Part shown: positions 35,220 through 44,067 of the stretch, one piece after another
How the letters are laid out: the number at the start of each line of letters is the position of its first letter
Position numbering within the stretch: position 1 is the stretch's first letter
Assembly (NCBI RefSeq): GCF_016834655.1
Contig: NZ_JAENHP010000020.1
Span: 124,001 to 188,000, forward strand
Length of the DNA: 64,000 nucleotides
Origin: Paractinoplanes ovalisporus
Lineage (GTDB): Bacteria > Actinomycetota > Actinomycetes > Mycobacteriales > Micromonosporaceae
Direction of reading: 5' to 3'
Position numbers and translations under genes: made by a program
The notes under the pieces: model-generated
What the model was told of the DNA's origin: nothing
The model's database searches: none
Seen by the model: the letters and a program-made list of their open reading frames with translations, nothing else

Positions 35220-38200
35220 CGGCCGGCCCCCGTGAAGCCGGCCCCCGTGAAGCCGGCGCGCAGGCCGCGGATCAGCGGCAGCACCGAGAGCCACCCGACC
35301 AGCCCGAGCACCACCAGGGACACCGCACCCGCGATCCCCAGCGCCGGCCAGCCCAGGGCGCCGGGTGGGGGCAGCACGTTCCAGCCGTCGGCGAAACCGC
35401 GCACCGCCACCCGGGCCACGGGGTTCGCGATCGCCGCCGCCACCAGCCCGGCGATCAGACCGGTCACGATCAGGACCGAGGTTCCCGCGTACGCCGTCCC
35501 GACCGCGGTGTCGAGCGGGAGCCCCTGACGGCGCAGTGCCCGCAGCTGCTCGAGCCGGCCGCGCCGGTCGACGGCCCCGGCCACCGCGATGGCCGCGGCC
35601 GCCAGCAGCAACCCGACCACACCGGCGACCATGCCGAAGCGTGTGATCGCCGAGGGCGCCTGCCCGGCGAACTGGGCCGACCGCCGGGCCGCCGTCTCTT
35701 CCCCGCTGATCGTCAGCCCGGCCCGGCGCAGCGCGTCGACGGTCGCGGCATCGGCCCGCGGCGACAGCCAGACCTGGAACCGCCCGGGAGGGTTGGCGTC
35801 ACCGGCGATCCGGCGGCTGGTCTCGAGGTCGAGCAGCACGCCACCGCGGCCCAGCACGGGCAGCACCCCGGTCGTCCCGGCGATGCGCACCGGCACCGGC
35901 TGGACGCCGTAGGAGCCCAGCCAGGGCTCGTCGAAGCGCCAGTCCTCGGGCATCGCGCCGGCCATCACGACCGGCGGCGGCACGGCCGCGTCGACGGCGA
36001 ACACCTGGCTGCCGATGTCGGGGTTGCCGGCCTTGTTGGGGTCGGCCGCGATGCGCAGCGTGCCGTCGCCGGCCGCGATGTCGAGCGCCGCGCCGACCGT
36101 GCCGGGCCGCCAGCGCGCGATGTCGCCCAGCTGCGCGGCGCCCAGGATCTCGACCGGCGAGCCGGTCTGGGTGAGCGCCCGCACCGTGACCGCGCTTCCG
36201 CGCGGGGCGGCCAGAAGGTCGCCGTTGCGCTCGGGCGGGCTGCTCAGCACCCAGCGCAGCAACCGGCAGCCCTCGGCGCAGCCGGTGACCGCTGCCGTGA
36301 GGGTCTGTTCGCCGGGGCGCAGCGTGGGGAACTGCACGGCCACGCCGGCGCCGCTGCTCTCGTTCTGCAGGGCCAGGCCGAGCGCGGCCGGGGCGCGGCC
36401 CTCGGAGCGGACGCGCACGGTGAGCCGGTCGCCGGTGATCGGGGGCACGGGCGACGGACCGGGGCTCTCGGCGGTGGCCGCCGCCAGCAGACCCACCGGG
36501 CCGAACTCGGGACGCCAGTAGGCCACCGAGGCCAGCCGGGAGCTGTCGACCGCGAGCGTCGGCGGGGTGCTGCCGGTGTCGATCACGGCCGCCATCGCCT
36601 TGTCGCCCTCGGGGTCGGCGGCGCGGACGGCCCGCAGCAGCGTCGTGCGGTTGGCCGCCTGCACGGTGAGCACCCGGTCGGCGCCCAGCTCGGCCCCGCT
36701 GCGCTCGGCGCGGGCGGCCACGTCGCCGCGCCACAGGCCCAGCGTCGTCGCGAACAGCGCGACCGCGACGACCACGAGCGCGAACACGCGGTCGCTGCCG
36801 GGCTGCCGGGAGACCTGCACCGAGGTGAGGCCGAGCCGCAGATGACCCGTACGCATCGCCACGCTGCCGCCCCGGTCGGCGATCCGCCCGAGCAGGCGGG
36901 CCAGCAGCAGTGCCACCGCCAGCGCGACCAGCGCCGGGGCGGCCGCCGCGAGTCCGCTGCCGGGCGCGCTCGACCGGGCCTGATAGACGGCGGCGACCGC
37001 GATCGCGAGCAGCAGCAGGTCGGCCAGGCCGGCCCGCCAGTCGCCGCGGCCCGAGCCCACCTGGCGCAGCAGCTCGGCGACCGGCTTGCGCAGCACCACG
37101 CCCTCGACCGCGGCCAGCACGAGCAGGCCCCCGGCCAGCACGGCCCCGACCGCGGCGAGCGAGAGCAGCAGCGCCTCGACGCGCTGGGCCGGGGCGACGA
37201 CCGGGCCGGAGAGCCACCGGGCGAGCAGATAGCCGGCCGGCAACCCGGCCAGGGCGCCCACGGTCAGCGGCAGCAGATGCTGACCCCAGGCCAGGCGCAG
37301 CATCGCCGACCGGGTGCTGCCGCGCAGTTTCAGCAGGGCCGCGTCGCCGCGCCGGTCACGCCCGGTGTAACGGCCGGCCAGCCCGATCGCGAACCAGGTG
37401 AGCACCAGCGTCTGCAGCATGGCGACGACGACGCCGAGGCGGATCTCTTCGCGGTCGTGGTTGATCGCGGTGAGCAGCGGGCCGCTCGAATTGACCAGGC
37501 GCAGACCTGAGGCGGCGAGGCGGTATTGGGCCTCTTGCAGCGCCGGGCCCAGCCGGTAGCCGCCGTCGCCGCGCAGCAGGGACTCGGGCAGGGTCAGGTC
37601 GAACGCGACGGTCGGCTGGGCGAGCTCGCGCCGGCGAAACGTGTCGAGCGGCGTGAAGGCCGGATCGAGCCCCTGTTCGGCCTTGAACAGAGGGTTGTTC
37701 CAGTAGGGCCCGGTGGCGTCGGCGTACGTGTAGCGCGCGACCACCGTCAGGCTCACCGGGTCGGCGTTCTGGGAGGCCCGCAGCGTCAGGGTGTCGCCCG
37801 CGGTCAGGCCGAGTTGCTGGGCGGCGGCGGCGCTGATCGCCGCCTCGCCCGGTTGCGACGGGCAGGGGCCGTCGAGCCTCAGGTGGTCGCAGAAGCCTTC
37901 GCGGTAGGCCACGCTCATGCTCGGTGTGGCGCCGCCGGCCCGGACGCCCAGGGGCAGGGCGAGGCCGGTGATCGGGTCGGCCGAGGGCAGCGGCAGCTGC
38001 CCGCGCACGGTCGACTCGAGCTGGTCGAGCGCGGCCTGCGGGTCGCCCTCGATGGTGGAGATCTGCTGCACCGAGACGGTCCGCTGCTCGTTGGGGGCGG
38101 CGGCCACGTCGGCGGCGGCGGCCCGGTTGATGCTCGCGTAGGCGAACCAGGGCCCGGCGGCGGCCACGGCGGCCGCGAGCGCGGTGAGCACCAGCACGGT

Positions 38201-38251
38201 GAGGACCTGGGTGGTGCGGGTGCGCACGGCACCCCAGATGAGCGCGAACAT
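35216..38251 (-). CDS. Giant FtsX/MacB-type ABC permease (first of two)
   Basis: 1011 residues with the same plan as the following gene: N-terminal helix, extracellular domain, a central block of helices, a second extracellular domain (cysteine pair GCAEGCRL) and three C-terminal helices. The end carries a small duplication (GFTGAGFTGAG), from a 15-bp direct repeat at 35221-35260. It is the first gene of a three-gene operon ending in the ATPase at 31543. The upstream gap to the CorA-like gene is 78 bp with no clear hairpin. Confidence 0.9.
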   Translation of the reverse strand: MFALIWGAVRTRTTQVLTVLVLTALAAAVAAAGPWFAYASINRAAAADVAAAPNEQRTVSVQQISTIEGDPQAALDQLESTVRGQLPLPSADPITGLALPLGVRAGGATPSMSVAYREGFCDHLRLDGPCPSQPGEAAISAAAAQQLGLTAGDTLTLRASQNADPVSLTVVARYTYADATGPYWNNPLFKAEQGLDPAFTPLDTFRRRELAQPTVAFDLTLPESLLRGDGGYRLGPALQEAQYRLAASGLRLVNSSGPLLTAINHDREEIRLGVVVAMLQTLVLTWFAIGLAGRYTGRDRRGDAALLKLRGSTRSAMLRLAWGQHLLPLTVGALAGLPAGYLLARWLSGPVVAPAQRVEALLLSLAAVGAVLAGGLLVLAAVEGVVLRKPVAELLRQVGSGRGDWRAGLADLLLLAIAVAAVYQARSSAPGSGLAAAAPALVALAVALLLARLLGRIADRGGSVAMRTGHLRLGLTSVQVSRQPGSDRVFALVVVAVALFATTLGLWRGDVAARAERSGAELGADRVLTVQAANRTTLLRAVRAADPEGDKAMAAVIDTGSTPPTLAVDSSRLASVAYWRPEFGPVGLLAAATAESPGPSPVPPITGDRLTVRVRSEGRAPAALGLALQNESSGAGVAVQFPTLRPGEQTLTAAVTGCAEGCRLLRWVLSSPPERNGDLLAAPRGSAVTVRALTQTGSPVEILGAAQLGDIARWRPGTVGAALDIAAGDGTLRIAADPNKAGNPDIGSQVFAVDAAVPPPVVMAGAMPEDWRFDEPWLGSYGVQPVPVRIAGTTGVLPVLGRGGVLLDLETSRRIAGDANPPGRFQVWLSPRADAATVDALRRAGLTISGEETAARRSAQFAGQAPSAITRFGMVAGVVGLLLAAAAIAVAGAVDRRGRLEQLRALRRQGLPLDTAVGTAYAGTSVLIVTGLIAGLVAAAIANPVARVAVRGFADGWNVLPPPGALGWPALGIAGAVSLVVLGLVGWLSVLPLIRGLRAGFTGAGFTGAGR

Positions 38252-38329
38252 CCACCCTCCCCCCCGCTGGATTGCTCCGGAGGTTACGCCACCGGTGATG
38301 CTCGCGGGGGGCCTGTGGACAACCGTGGT

Positions 38330-39328
38330 TCAGAGCCAGCCGCGCCGCTTGAGATAGAGGTAGAGCCCGACCGAACCGAGCACGATCAGGGCCGAACTGA
38401 CCAGGAATCCCGACAGCTTCTCGTAGCCGGGGTAGGGCAGGTTCTGGCCGAAGTAGCCGGTGAGCGCGGTCGGCACGGCCACGATGGCGGCCCAGGCGGC
38501 CAGCTTGCGGGTGGTGTCGTTGAGCACGTTGCCCTGCTCGGCGGTGTCGGCCTGCAGCAGCGAGTCGATCCGGTCGCGCAGGTGCTCGACCTCGTCGAGG
38601 GTGTGCTGGGCGTGGTCCTCGACGTCGCGGTAGTAGGGGCGCAGGTTCTGATCGACCAGCCCGAGGTCGGAGCGCATGGACTGGCCGACCAGCTCGGGCA
38701 TGGGTGCGACCGCGCGGCGCAGGGCGGCCAGCAGCTTGCGCTGGTGGATCCCCTTCATCCGGACCGCCCGGGGCGCGCCGCCCTCTTCCAGGAGCGCGTC
38801 CTCGACCTGGTCCATCGCCGTGTCGAGGCGCTGGGTGGCCGCATATTGCCCGTCGACCACCACGTCGAGCAGGCCGTAGAGCAGGAAGCCGACGCCGTCG
38901 GCGGCGTCCAGATCGGTCTCGGCCTCCCATCGGTCGACGAACTTCGACGTGTCGCTGGGAGACTTGCGGACCGTGATCAGGGCCCGCGGCGTGACGAAGG
39001 CGCTGATCTCGGTCTTGCCGAAGCGCGTCTCGGAGTCCTTGGTGGCGATGTCGACGGCGTACACGTTGAGAAAGACGTGGTGCGGGTAGCGGTCGAGCTT
39101 GGGCCGTTCGTGGTCGGTCATCGCGTCCTCGACGGCGAGCGGGTGCAGCTCGAACTCCTTCGCGACCAGTTCCAGGTCGCCCGGCTCGGGGGCGAACAGG
39201 TCGAGCCAGAGCACCGCGCCCGGGTGCTTGGCGAGCAGGCCGGAGACCTCGTCGTAGCCGAAGTCCTGGGCGATCACCTTGCCGTTCTCATAGAGACGGG
39301 TGGCGGTCGGGCACGAGGGGGACGTCAC
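38330..39328 (-). CDS. CorA-family divalent cation transporter with GQN in place of GMN
   Basis: A membrane channel-type transporter for Mg2+ or related ions, 332 residues. The N-terminal cytoplasmic domain (about 1-265) is mixed alpha/beta with long coiled helices; two membrane helices lie at about 270-292 and 303-325. The ion-selectivity loop, normally YGMN, reads GYFGQNLPYPG (GQN at 294-296), the form seen in a subgroup of actinobacterial CorA relatives. The C-terminus is basic as expected. GTG at 39328 is chosen. It is divergent from pnuC. Confidence 0.9.
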   Translation of the reverse strand: MTSPSCPTATRLYENGKVIAQDFGYDEVSGLLAKHPGAVLWLDLFAPEPGDLELVAKEFELHPLAVEDAMTDHERPKLDRYPHHVFLNVYAVDIATKDSETRFGKTEISAFVTPRALITVRKSPSDTSKFVDRWEAETDLDAADGVGFLLYGLLDVVVDGQYAATQRLDTAMDQVEDALLEEGGAPRAVRMKGIHQRKLLAALRRAVAPMPELVGQSMRSDLGLVDQNLRPYYRDVEDHAQHTLDEVEHLRDRIDSLLQADTAEQGNVLNDTTRKLAAWAAIVAVPTALTGYFGQNLPYPGYEKLSGFLVSSALIVLGSVGLYLYLKRRGWL

Positions 39329-39364
39329 GTACCCACTATGCCCCCGCCCGGCCTACGCTGAACC

Positions 39365-40078
39365 GTGACCTGGCTCGACCAACTGCTGACCACGTTCTAC
39401 ACCGCCAAGTGGCAGGTGACCGCGGATCAGGCGATCTATTACCGCGAGATCGTCGGCAACGCCTTCGGCCTCGGCTCGGCGCTGTTCGGCCTGCGCCGCA
39501 GCGCCTGGGCGTGGCCGGTCGGCATCGTCGGCAACGTGCTGCTGTTCACGGTCTTCATGGGCCAGGCGGTCGGCAACGACCAGGGCACCCCGCTCTACGG
39601 CCAGGCCGCACGACAGGTCTTCTTCCTCGTCGCGAGCGTCTATGGCTGGTGGCGGTGGAACACGAACCGGCGCCGTACGAAGGGAATCGCCGTTTCTCCC
39701 CGATGGGCGACGCCCCGGCAGCGCCTCTCCTACGGCGTGCTGGCCCTGGCCGCGGTGGCGCTCTGCTTCGTCGTGTTCCGCGAGATCGGCGCGGGCTTCC
39801 CGGTCCCGTGGTGGTACTACCTGGCCGACTCGTGGATCTTCGTCGGCTCGATGCTGGCGACGTACGCGATGGCCCGTGGCTGGGTCGAGTTCTGGCTCTG
39901 CTGGATCGCCGTCGACCTCGTGGGCGTCCCCGAGCTGCTGCACTTCGGCTACTACCCGTCGGCCATCCTCTACGCCGTCTATGCGGGCTTCGTCATCTGG
40001 GGCTTCGTCGTCTGGCTGCGCATCTCCCGCGAGCCGGAAAGGCCGCCCGCGCTGGAGCAGGCGGCCCTTCCGGTCTAG
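39365..40078 (+). CDS. pnuC: Nicotinamide riboside transporter PnuC
   Basis: Takes up nicotinamide riboside for NAD synthesis. 237 residues with seven or eight membrane helices. Typical motifs are NAFGLGSALFGLRRS, WPVGIVGNVLLF, YGWWRW and the late WLCWIAVDLVGVP, which line the substrate path in this family. GTG at 39365 is the only sensible start. An NAD-linked enzyme, the sirtuin, lies 14 kb away, but no NAD genes flank it. The stop is inside a short inverted repeat shared with the convergent next gene. Confidence 0.92.
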   Translation: MTWLDQLLTTFYTAKWQVTADQAIYYREIVGNAFGLGSALFGLRRSAWAWPVGIVGNVLLFTVFMGQAVGNDQGTPLYGQAARQVFFLVASVYGWWRWNTNRRRTKGIAVSPRWATPRQRLSYGVLALAAVALCFVVFREIGAGFPVPWWYYLADSWIFVGSMLATYAMARGWVEFWLCWIAVDLVGVPELLHFGYYPSAILYAVYAGFVIWGFVVWLRISREPERPPALEQAALPV

Positions 40079-40092
40079 CCCTTTGCTAGACC
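40072..40092. terminator. Short inverted repeat holding the stop codons of two convergent genes
   Basis: GGTCTAG and CTAGACC flank CCCTTTG. The TAG stops of pnuC (+) and of the nickel-binding-type gene (-) each lie in one arm. With only 7 bp of stem, termination is plausible but not certain. Confidence 0.5.
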
Positions 40093-40334
40093 TCGGTGGA
40101 GAGTTCGTAGATCTCGGTCGTCGGGTGGCCGGCCCGCTCGTGCACACGCATGACGGCCTCCTTGCTGGGGCCGCTGCTGAGGCAGAACACCTTGCCCGCC
40201 TCGGGGTCGAGCCAGGCCCGTTCGAAGTGCACGCCCTCGTCCCCCTCGATCTTGAGATCGGCCTCGTGCGCCTCGTTCAGCTGCTCGGCCGTGACGCCGT
40301 GGAATCCGCTGTGTACGTCCATGAATTTCGCCAT
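40086..40334 (-). CDS. Small nickel-binding-type protein (SCO4226-like, DUF4242)
   Basis: 82 residues, a ferredoxin-like alpha-beta fold as a homodimer in the family. The motifs MAKFMDVHSGFHGVTAEQL, FERAWLDPEAGKVFCL and HERAGHP closely follow the S. coelicolor SCO4226 nickel-binding protein as I remember it. The histidines in the first and last motif are possible metal ligands. It may buffer or sense nickel. The start ATG has a weak GGGG ribosome site. Confidence 0.82.
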   Translation of the reverse strand: MAKFMDVHSGFHGVTAEQLNEAHEADLKIEGDEGVHFERAWLDPEAGKVFCLSSGPSKEAVMRVHERAGHPTTEIYELSTEV

Positions 40335-40418
40335 GCCCCGAGAATCGTCGCGGCCGGGGCGTCGGACATCGGTCAGACCACCTACGGAGGCCCGTTTCCC
40401 TGACCTAAAGTTCCGGGC

Positions 40419-43121
40419 GTGGTGGCCAGCCCCGTGCTCGTCGGCCGGCAGGACCTGCTCGCCCTCGCCGACCGGCGCCTCGCCGCGCCCACCGGCGAGC
40501 TGCTGTTCCTGGCCGGTGAGGCCGGCATCGGCAAGACCCGGCTGCTCACCGAGATCACCCGGCGGGCCCGGGCCGCGGGCTATGCGGTGGCCGGCGCCGG
40601 CGCCGCGCCCGGCGACATCGAGGTGGCCGGAGGGCTGCTGGCCGACCTCGGCGCCGAACTGCGCCGCGACCCGGCGACCACGGCGGTCGGCGCGCGGCTG
40701 ACCGAGCGCCTCCACGAGCTGGTCGAGGGTGACGCGGCCCGCCGGCGCCGGCTGCTCGTGGCCGACCTGGCCGAGCTGATCGCCTTCCCGGCCGGCCCGA
40801 CGCTGCTCACGTTCGAAGACCTGCACTGGGCCGACGATCTGACGCTCGACGTGCTGGCCCGCCTGGCCCGGCTCGCCGCGTCGGCCCGGCTGATGCTGGT
40901 CGGCACCTACCGCTCCGATGAGCTCTACCCGCGCGTGCCGATGCGGCAGTGGCGTACCCGGCTGCTCACCCAGCGGCTGGCCGAGGAGGTGCGGCTCCCG
41001 AGGTTCTCGGCGGCCGAGACCGCGGCGACGGCGGCCGCGATCACCGGCGCCGGGCTGGCCACCTCGGCCGCCGAGGCGTTGCACGCCCGCAGCGACGGCA
41101 TCCCCCTGCACGTCGAGGAGTTCCTGGCCGCGCCCGGCGCGGTGCCCGACACGCTGGCCGACGCCGTGCTGGCCCGGGCCGAGCAGCTGAGCCCGCCGAC
41201 CCGGGCGCTGGCCGAGGCGGCGTCGGTGCTGGGCCGCTCGTTCGACCTCGACCGGCTCACCACGATCACCGGTGAGGCGCCGGCGGCGGTCGACGACGGG
41301 CTGCGCGAGCTGACCGGAAGGTTCTTCGTCCGCCCACGGCCCGACGGCGAGGGGTACGACTTCCGGCACGCCCTGATCCGCGACGCGCTCTACGCCGAGA
41401 TCGCCCCGCACCGGCGCCGCGGCCTGCACGCGGAGGCGGCCGCCGGTCTGCCCGACGCGCTGGCCAGCGACCACTACGAACGGGCGGGGCGGCCGGACGA
41501 GGCGTTCCGGCACGCGCGGGCCGCCGCCCGGGAGGCGGTCGCGATGTCGGCGCACCGCGAGGCCGCCGAGCTGTACCGCCGGGCGCGGCGCACCTGGCCG
41601 GCCCGGCTGCCCGACCACGACCGGGCCGGGCTGCTGGCCGCCCTGGCCCGCGAACTGGCCGCGACCGACGAGAACGAGGAGGCCGCCGCCTGCTTCGCCG
41701 AGGCCTACGCCGTACGGCGGGAGCTCGGTGACGCCGCCGGGGCCGCCGCGCTGGTCCCCGACTGGGTGGCCGTGCGGCACCTGCTCGGCGCGAGCCTGGA
41801 GGAACGGGCCGGGGCGCTGCGCGAAGCACTGCCGCCGGCGGCCCGGCCCGGCGAGATCCACGCGGCGCTGTCCGCGGCGTACATGCTGGACCGCCGGCTC
41901 ACCGAGGCCCTGGAGCACGGCGAATCGGCCCGCGAGCTGGGCGTCGGCGACGGCGTCGACTGCGATCTGGACGCGACGGTGGGCTCGGTGCTGCTGTTCG
42001 CCGGCCGCATGCGGGAGGGCACCGGACTGCTGCGCGACGCGATCACCCGGGCCGCCGGGAAGCGGTTCGAGGCCCAGGCCGCCCGGGCCTTCCGGATGCT
42101 CGGCTCCTCGATGTCGGTGCTGGTCGAGTACGACGAGGCGGCGCGGGTCCTGACCGACGGGATCGCCTACGCCGAGCGGGTCGAGCAGTTCAACGACCGG
42201 CACTACATGGCGGCCCACCTGGCCCACGTGCAGTGGGCCACCGGCGACTGGGCGGCCGCCGGGACGACCGCGCGGCAGGCGCTGGCCGACGGCCGGGGCG
42301 GCATCACCACCGAGATCACCGCACGGCACGTCCTCGGATATCTGGCGCTCGGCCTGCAGGCGTACGGGGAAGCGGTCTCGCACCTGGAAACGGCCGAGAG
42401 CCTGGCCTCGGGCATGCGCGAACTGCAGCGCCTCTCACCCGCCTGGTGGGGGCTGGCCGAGGTGGCGCTGGCCCGGAACGATCCGGCCGGGGCGATCGCG
42501 CGGTGCGAGCAGGGTTACGCGGCCTCGGCGGCGGTGCGAGATGCGGCATACCTTTTCCCGTACGTCGTCACGGGCGTCCGCGCCTACCTGACCGCTTCGG
42601 GCGCGACCGCGGCCCGAGGGTGGCTCGACCGCACGTCGGAGCTGCTGCGGGAGCGGGGCATCCCCGGCACCCTGGGTGCCCTCGACCACGCCGAGGGCCT
42701 GATCCAGCTGCACGAGGGCCAGACCGGCAAGGCCCGTGACACCCTGGCCTCCGCCGCCGCCTCCTGGTCGTCCCGCCGCCGTTTCTGGGAGGGCACCGCC
42801 GTCCAGCTCGATCAGGCCCGCTGCGCCACCCGTTCCCGCCGCCCGGCCGAGGCCGCCGTCTTCCGGGCCGCCGCCACGCACGCCTTCACCCTCGCCGCCG
42901 GGCAGGCCCCATCGACCCCGCCCGTGACACCGGTGGCGACCGCCCTGTCGACGCGCGAGCTCGAGGTGGCCCGGCTCGTGGCCGCGGGGATGACGAACCG
43001 GGAGATCGCCGCCGCCCTGACCATCGCGCCCAAGACAGCCGCCGCCCACGTCGAGCACATCCGCACCAAGCTGGGCGTCTCGCGCCGCGCCCAGATCGCG
43101 ACCTGGGTCGCCGCCCGCTAG
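40419..43121 (+). CDS. LuxR-family regulator of the large ATP-binding (LAL) type
   Basis: Transcription activator of 900 residues. The N-terminal AAA/STAND ATPase has Walker A GEAGIGKT (33-40) and Walker B LLTFEDLHWAD (near 128). The centre is a long TPR-like helical region (about 340-820). The C-terminus is a GerE-type helix-turn-helix (about 845-900, LSTRELEVARLVAAGMTNREIA). Such proteins, like MalT, respond to small ligands and often regulate secondary metabolism or sugar use. No target is adjacent in an obvious operon. The GTG start has a poor ribosome site. Confidence 0.93.
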   Translation: MVASPVLVGRQDLLALADRRLAAPTGELLFLAGEAGIGKTRLLTEITRRARAAGYAVAGAGAAPGDIEVAGGLLADLGAELRRDPATTAVGARLTERLHELVEGDAARRRRLLVADLAELIAFPAGPTLLTFEDLHWADDLTLDVLARLARLAASARLMLVGTYRSDELYPRVPMRQWRTRLLTQRLAEEVRLPRFSAAETAATAAAITGAGLATSAAEALHARSDGIPLHVEEFLAAPGAVPDTLADAVLARAEQLSPPTRALAEAASVLGRSFDLDRLTTITGEAPAAVDDGLRELTGRFFVRPRPDGEGYDFRHALIRDALYAEIAPHRRRGLHAEAAAGLPDALASDHYERAGRPDEAFRHARAAAREAVAMSAHREAAELYRRARRTWPARLPDHDRAGLLAALARELAATDENEEAAACFAEAYAVRRELGDAAGAAALVPDWVAVRHLLGASLEERAGALREALPPAARPGEIHAALSAAYMLDRRLTEALEHGESARELGVGDGVDCDLDATVGSVLLFAGRMREGTGLLRDAITRAAGKRFEAQAARAFRMLGSSMSVLVEYDEAARVLTDGIAYAERVEQFNDRHYMAAHLAHVQWATGDWAAAGTTARQALADGRGGITTEITARHVLGYLALGLQAYGEAVSHLETAESLASGMRELQRLSPAWWGLAEVALARNDPAGAIARCEQGYAASAAVRDAAYLFPYVVTGVRAYLTASGATAARGWLDRTSELLRERGIPGTLGALDHAEGLIQLHEGQTGKARDTLASAAASWSSRRRFWEGTAVQLDQARCATRSRRPAEAAVFRAAATHAFTLAAGQAPSTPPVTPVATALSTRELEVARLVAAGMTNREIAAALTIAPKTAAAHVEHIRTKLGVSRRAQIATWVAAR

Positions 43122-43144
43122 CACATCCGCCCCGGCCGCGGGCG

Positions 43145-43170
43145 TTGTCCACAGACAGGAGTTGTCCACA
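43145..43170. other. Two DnaA-box-like sequences
   Basis: TTGTCCACA at 43145-43153 and again at 43162-43170, in direct orientation. This matches the actinobacterial DnaA box. The rest of the gap to 43318 shows no gene. A few similar nonamers occur alone elsewhere in the window, so a role is not assured. Confidence 0.5.
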
Positions 43171-43318
43171 GGGCCCACGCTCTGCACCCGCATTGATCAG
43201 CATTCCCCGCGACAATGGCTGAGGGGGCTCCCCCAGTGGAGGGTGGGCCCCTGGGGTGATCGTTGATCTTGGAGTGGTGATCAACGGCGTCGGGTGCAAA
43301 TCAGTTAGGGCGTTGACA

Positions 43319-43346
43319 GTTAGAGCTCTAACGTTTAGCTTTCTAA
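43319..43346. promoter_or_regulatory. Two TTAG-N4-CTAA operators before the MarR gene
   Basis: GTTAGAGCTCTAAC is a perfect 14-bp palindrome at 43319-43332, and TTAGCTTTCTAA follows at 43335-43346. The site starts are 15 bp apart and the second ends 2 bp before the ATG, a layout typical of MarR self-repression. Confidence 0.75.
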
Positions 43347-43348
43347 GC

Positions 43349-43786
43349 ATGGACGCACCACGGTTGACCACCTCGCTCGAGCTCCTCCGCTGGATCGGAT
43401 GGGCTCAGCGCAAGGCGGCCGAGGACTGGGTACGGGAGCGGGAGCTCAGCTTCGAGCAGAGCTTCGTGCTCGGATACCTGGGACAGAACCCGGGCGCGAT
43501 CCAGCGGGACATCGCCGAGATCACCCGCACCAGCGCCGCCAGTGTGTCGAGTCTTCTGCAGGGGCTCGAACGCCGCGGGCTTGTCGAGCGCCGCACGGAG
43601 CCCGGCAACGAGCGCAGCAAACGCGTCTACGCGACGCCGGCCGGCAGCGAGCTGGTCGCGGGGTTCGAGACGGCGATGAGCGATGCCGACGAGACGATCC
43701 TGGCGCCGCTCGACGACACCGAGCGCGCCACCCTCCAGGCCCTGCTCCAGAAGATCACGGCGGAACTGCCCCACCCGACCCGCTAG
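43349..43786 (+). CDS. MarR-family transcriptional regulator
   Basis: 145 residues with the winged helix-turn-helix of MarR: AIQRDIAEITRTSAASVSSLLQGLERRGLVERR and the wing NERSKRVYATPAG. Helices at both ends form the dimer. ATG at 43349 is supported by the operators ending 2 bp upstream; the codons before it run through those sites. It is followed on the same strand by a MATE efflux pump, so it probably represses that pump and itself, released by a toxic ligand. Confidence 0.93.
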   Translation: MDAPRLTTSLELLRWIGWAQRKAAEDWVRERELSFEQSFVLGYLGQNPGAIQRDIAEITRTSAASVSSLLQGLERRGLVERRTEPGNERSKRVYATPAGSELVAGFETAMSDADETILAPLDDTERATLQALLQKITAELPHPTR

Positions 43787-43961
43787 ACGCCAGGCCCCGC
43801 ACCAACCCACCGCGACGGCACCGGCCGCCGCGCGGAAATAGCTAGACGCCAGGCCCCGCACCAACCCACCGCGACGGCACCGGCCGCCGCGCGAGCAAGC
43901 CGCTAGACACCAGACCCCGCACCAGCCCACCGCGACGGCACCGGCCGCCGCGCGGACAAGC
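43783..43961. repeat. Three tandem repeats of about 60 bp starting at the MarR stop codon
   Basis: Units begin CTAGACGCCAGGCCCCGCAC at 43783, 43842 and 43903 and share GCGACGGCACCGGCCGCC. The first unit includes the stop codon of the MarR gene. They fill much of the 281-bp gap to the efflux gene. Confidence 0.92.
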
Positions 43962-44067
43962 ACGCCCATCACCGCCGGCCCGTCGCCGCGACCCCACCTG
44001 CTCCGGACACAGAACCGCGCCGCAACCGCGACTCAGCGCTGCCCGGATATTTCCGAAAGAGGCTGAC

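Noticed and set aside
43145..43170. Chromosomal replication origin
   Set aside because: Only two boxes, no dnaA or dnaN gene nearby, and no AT-rich region.
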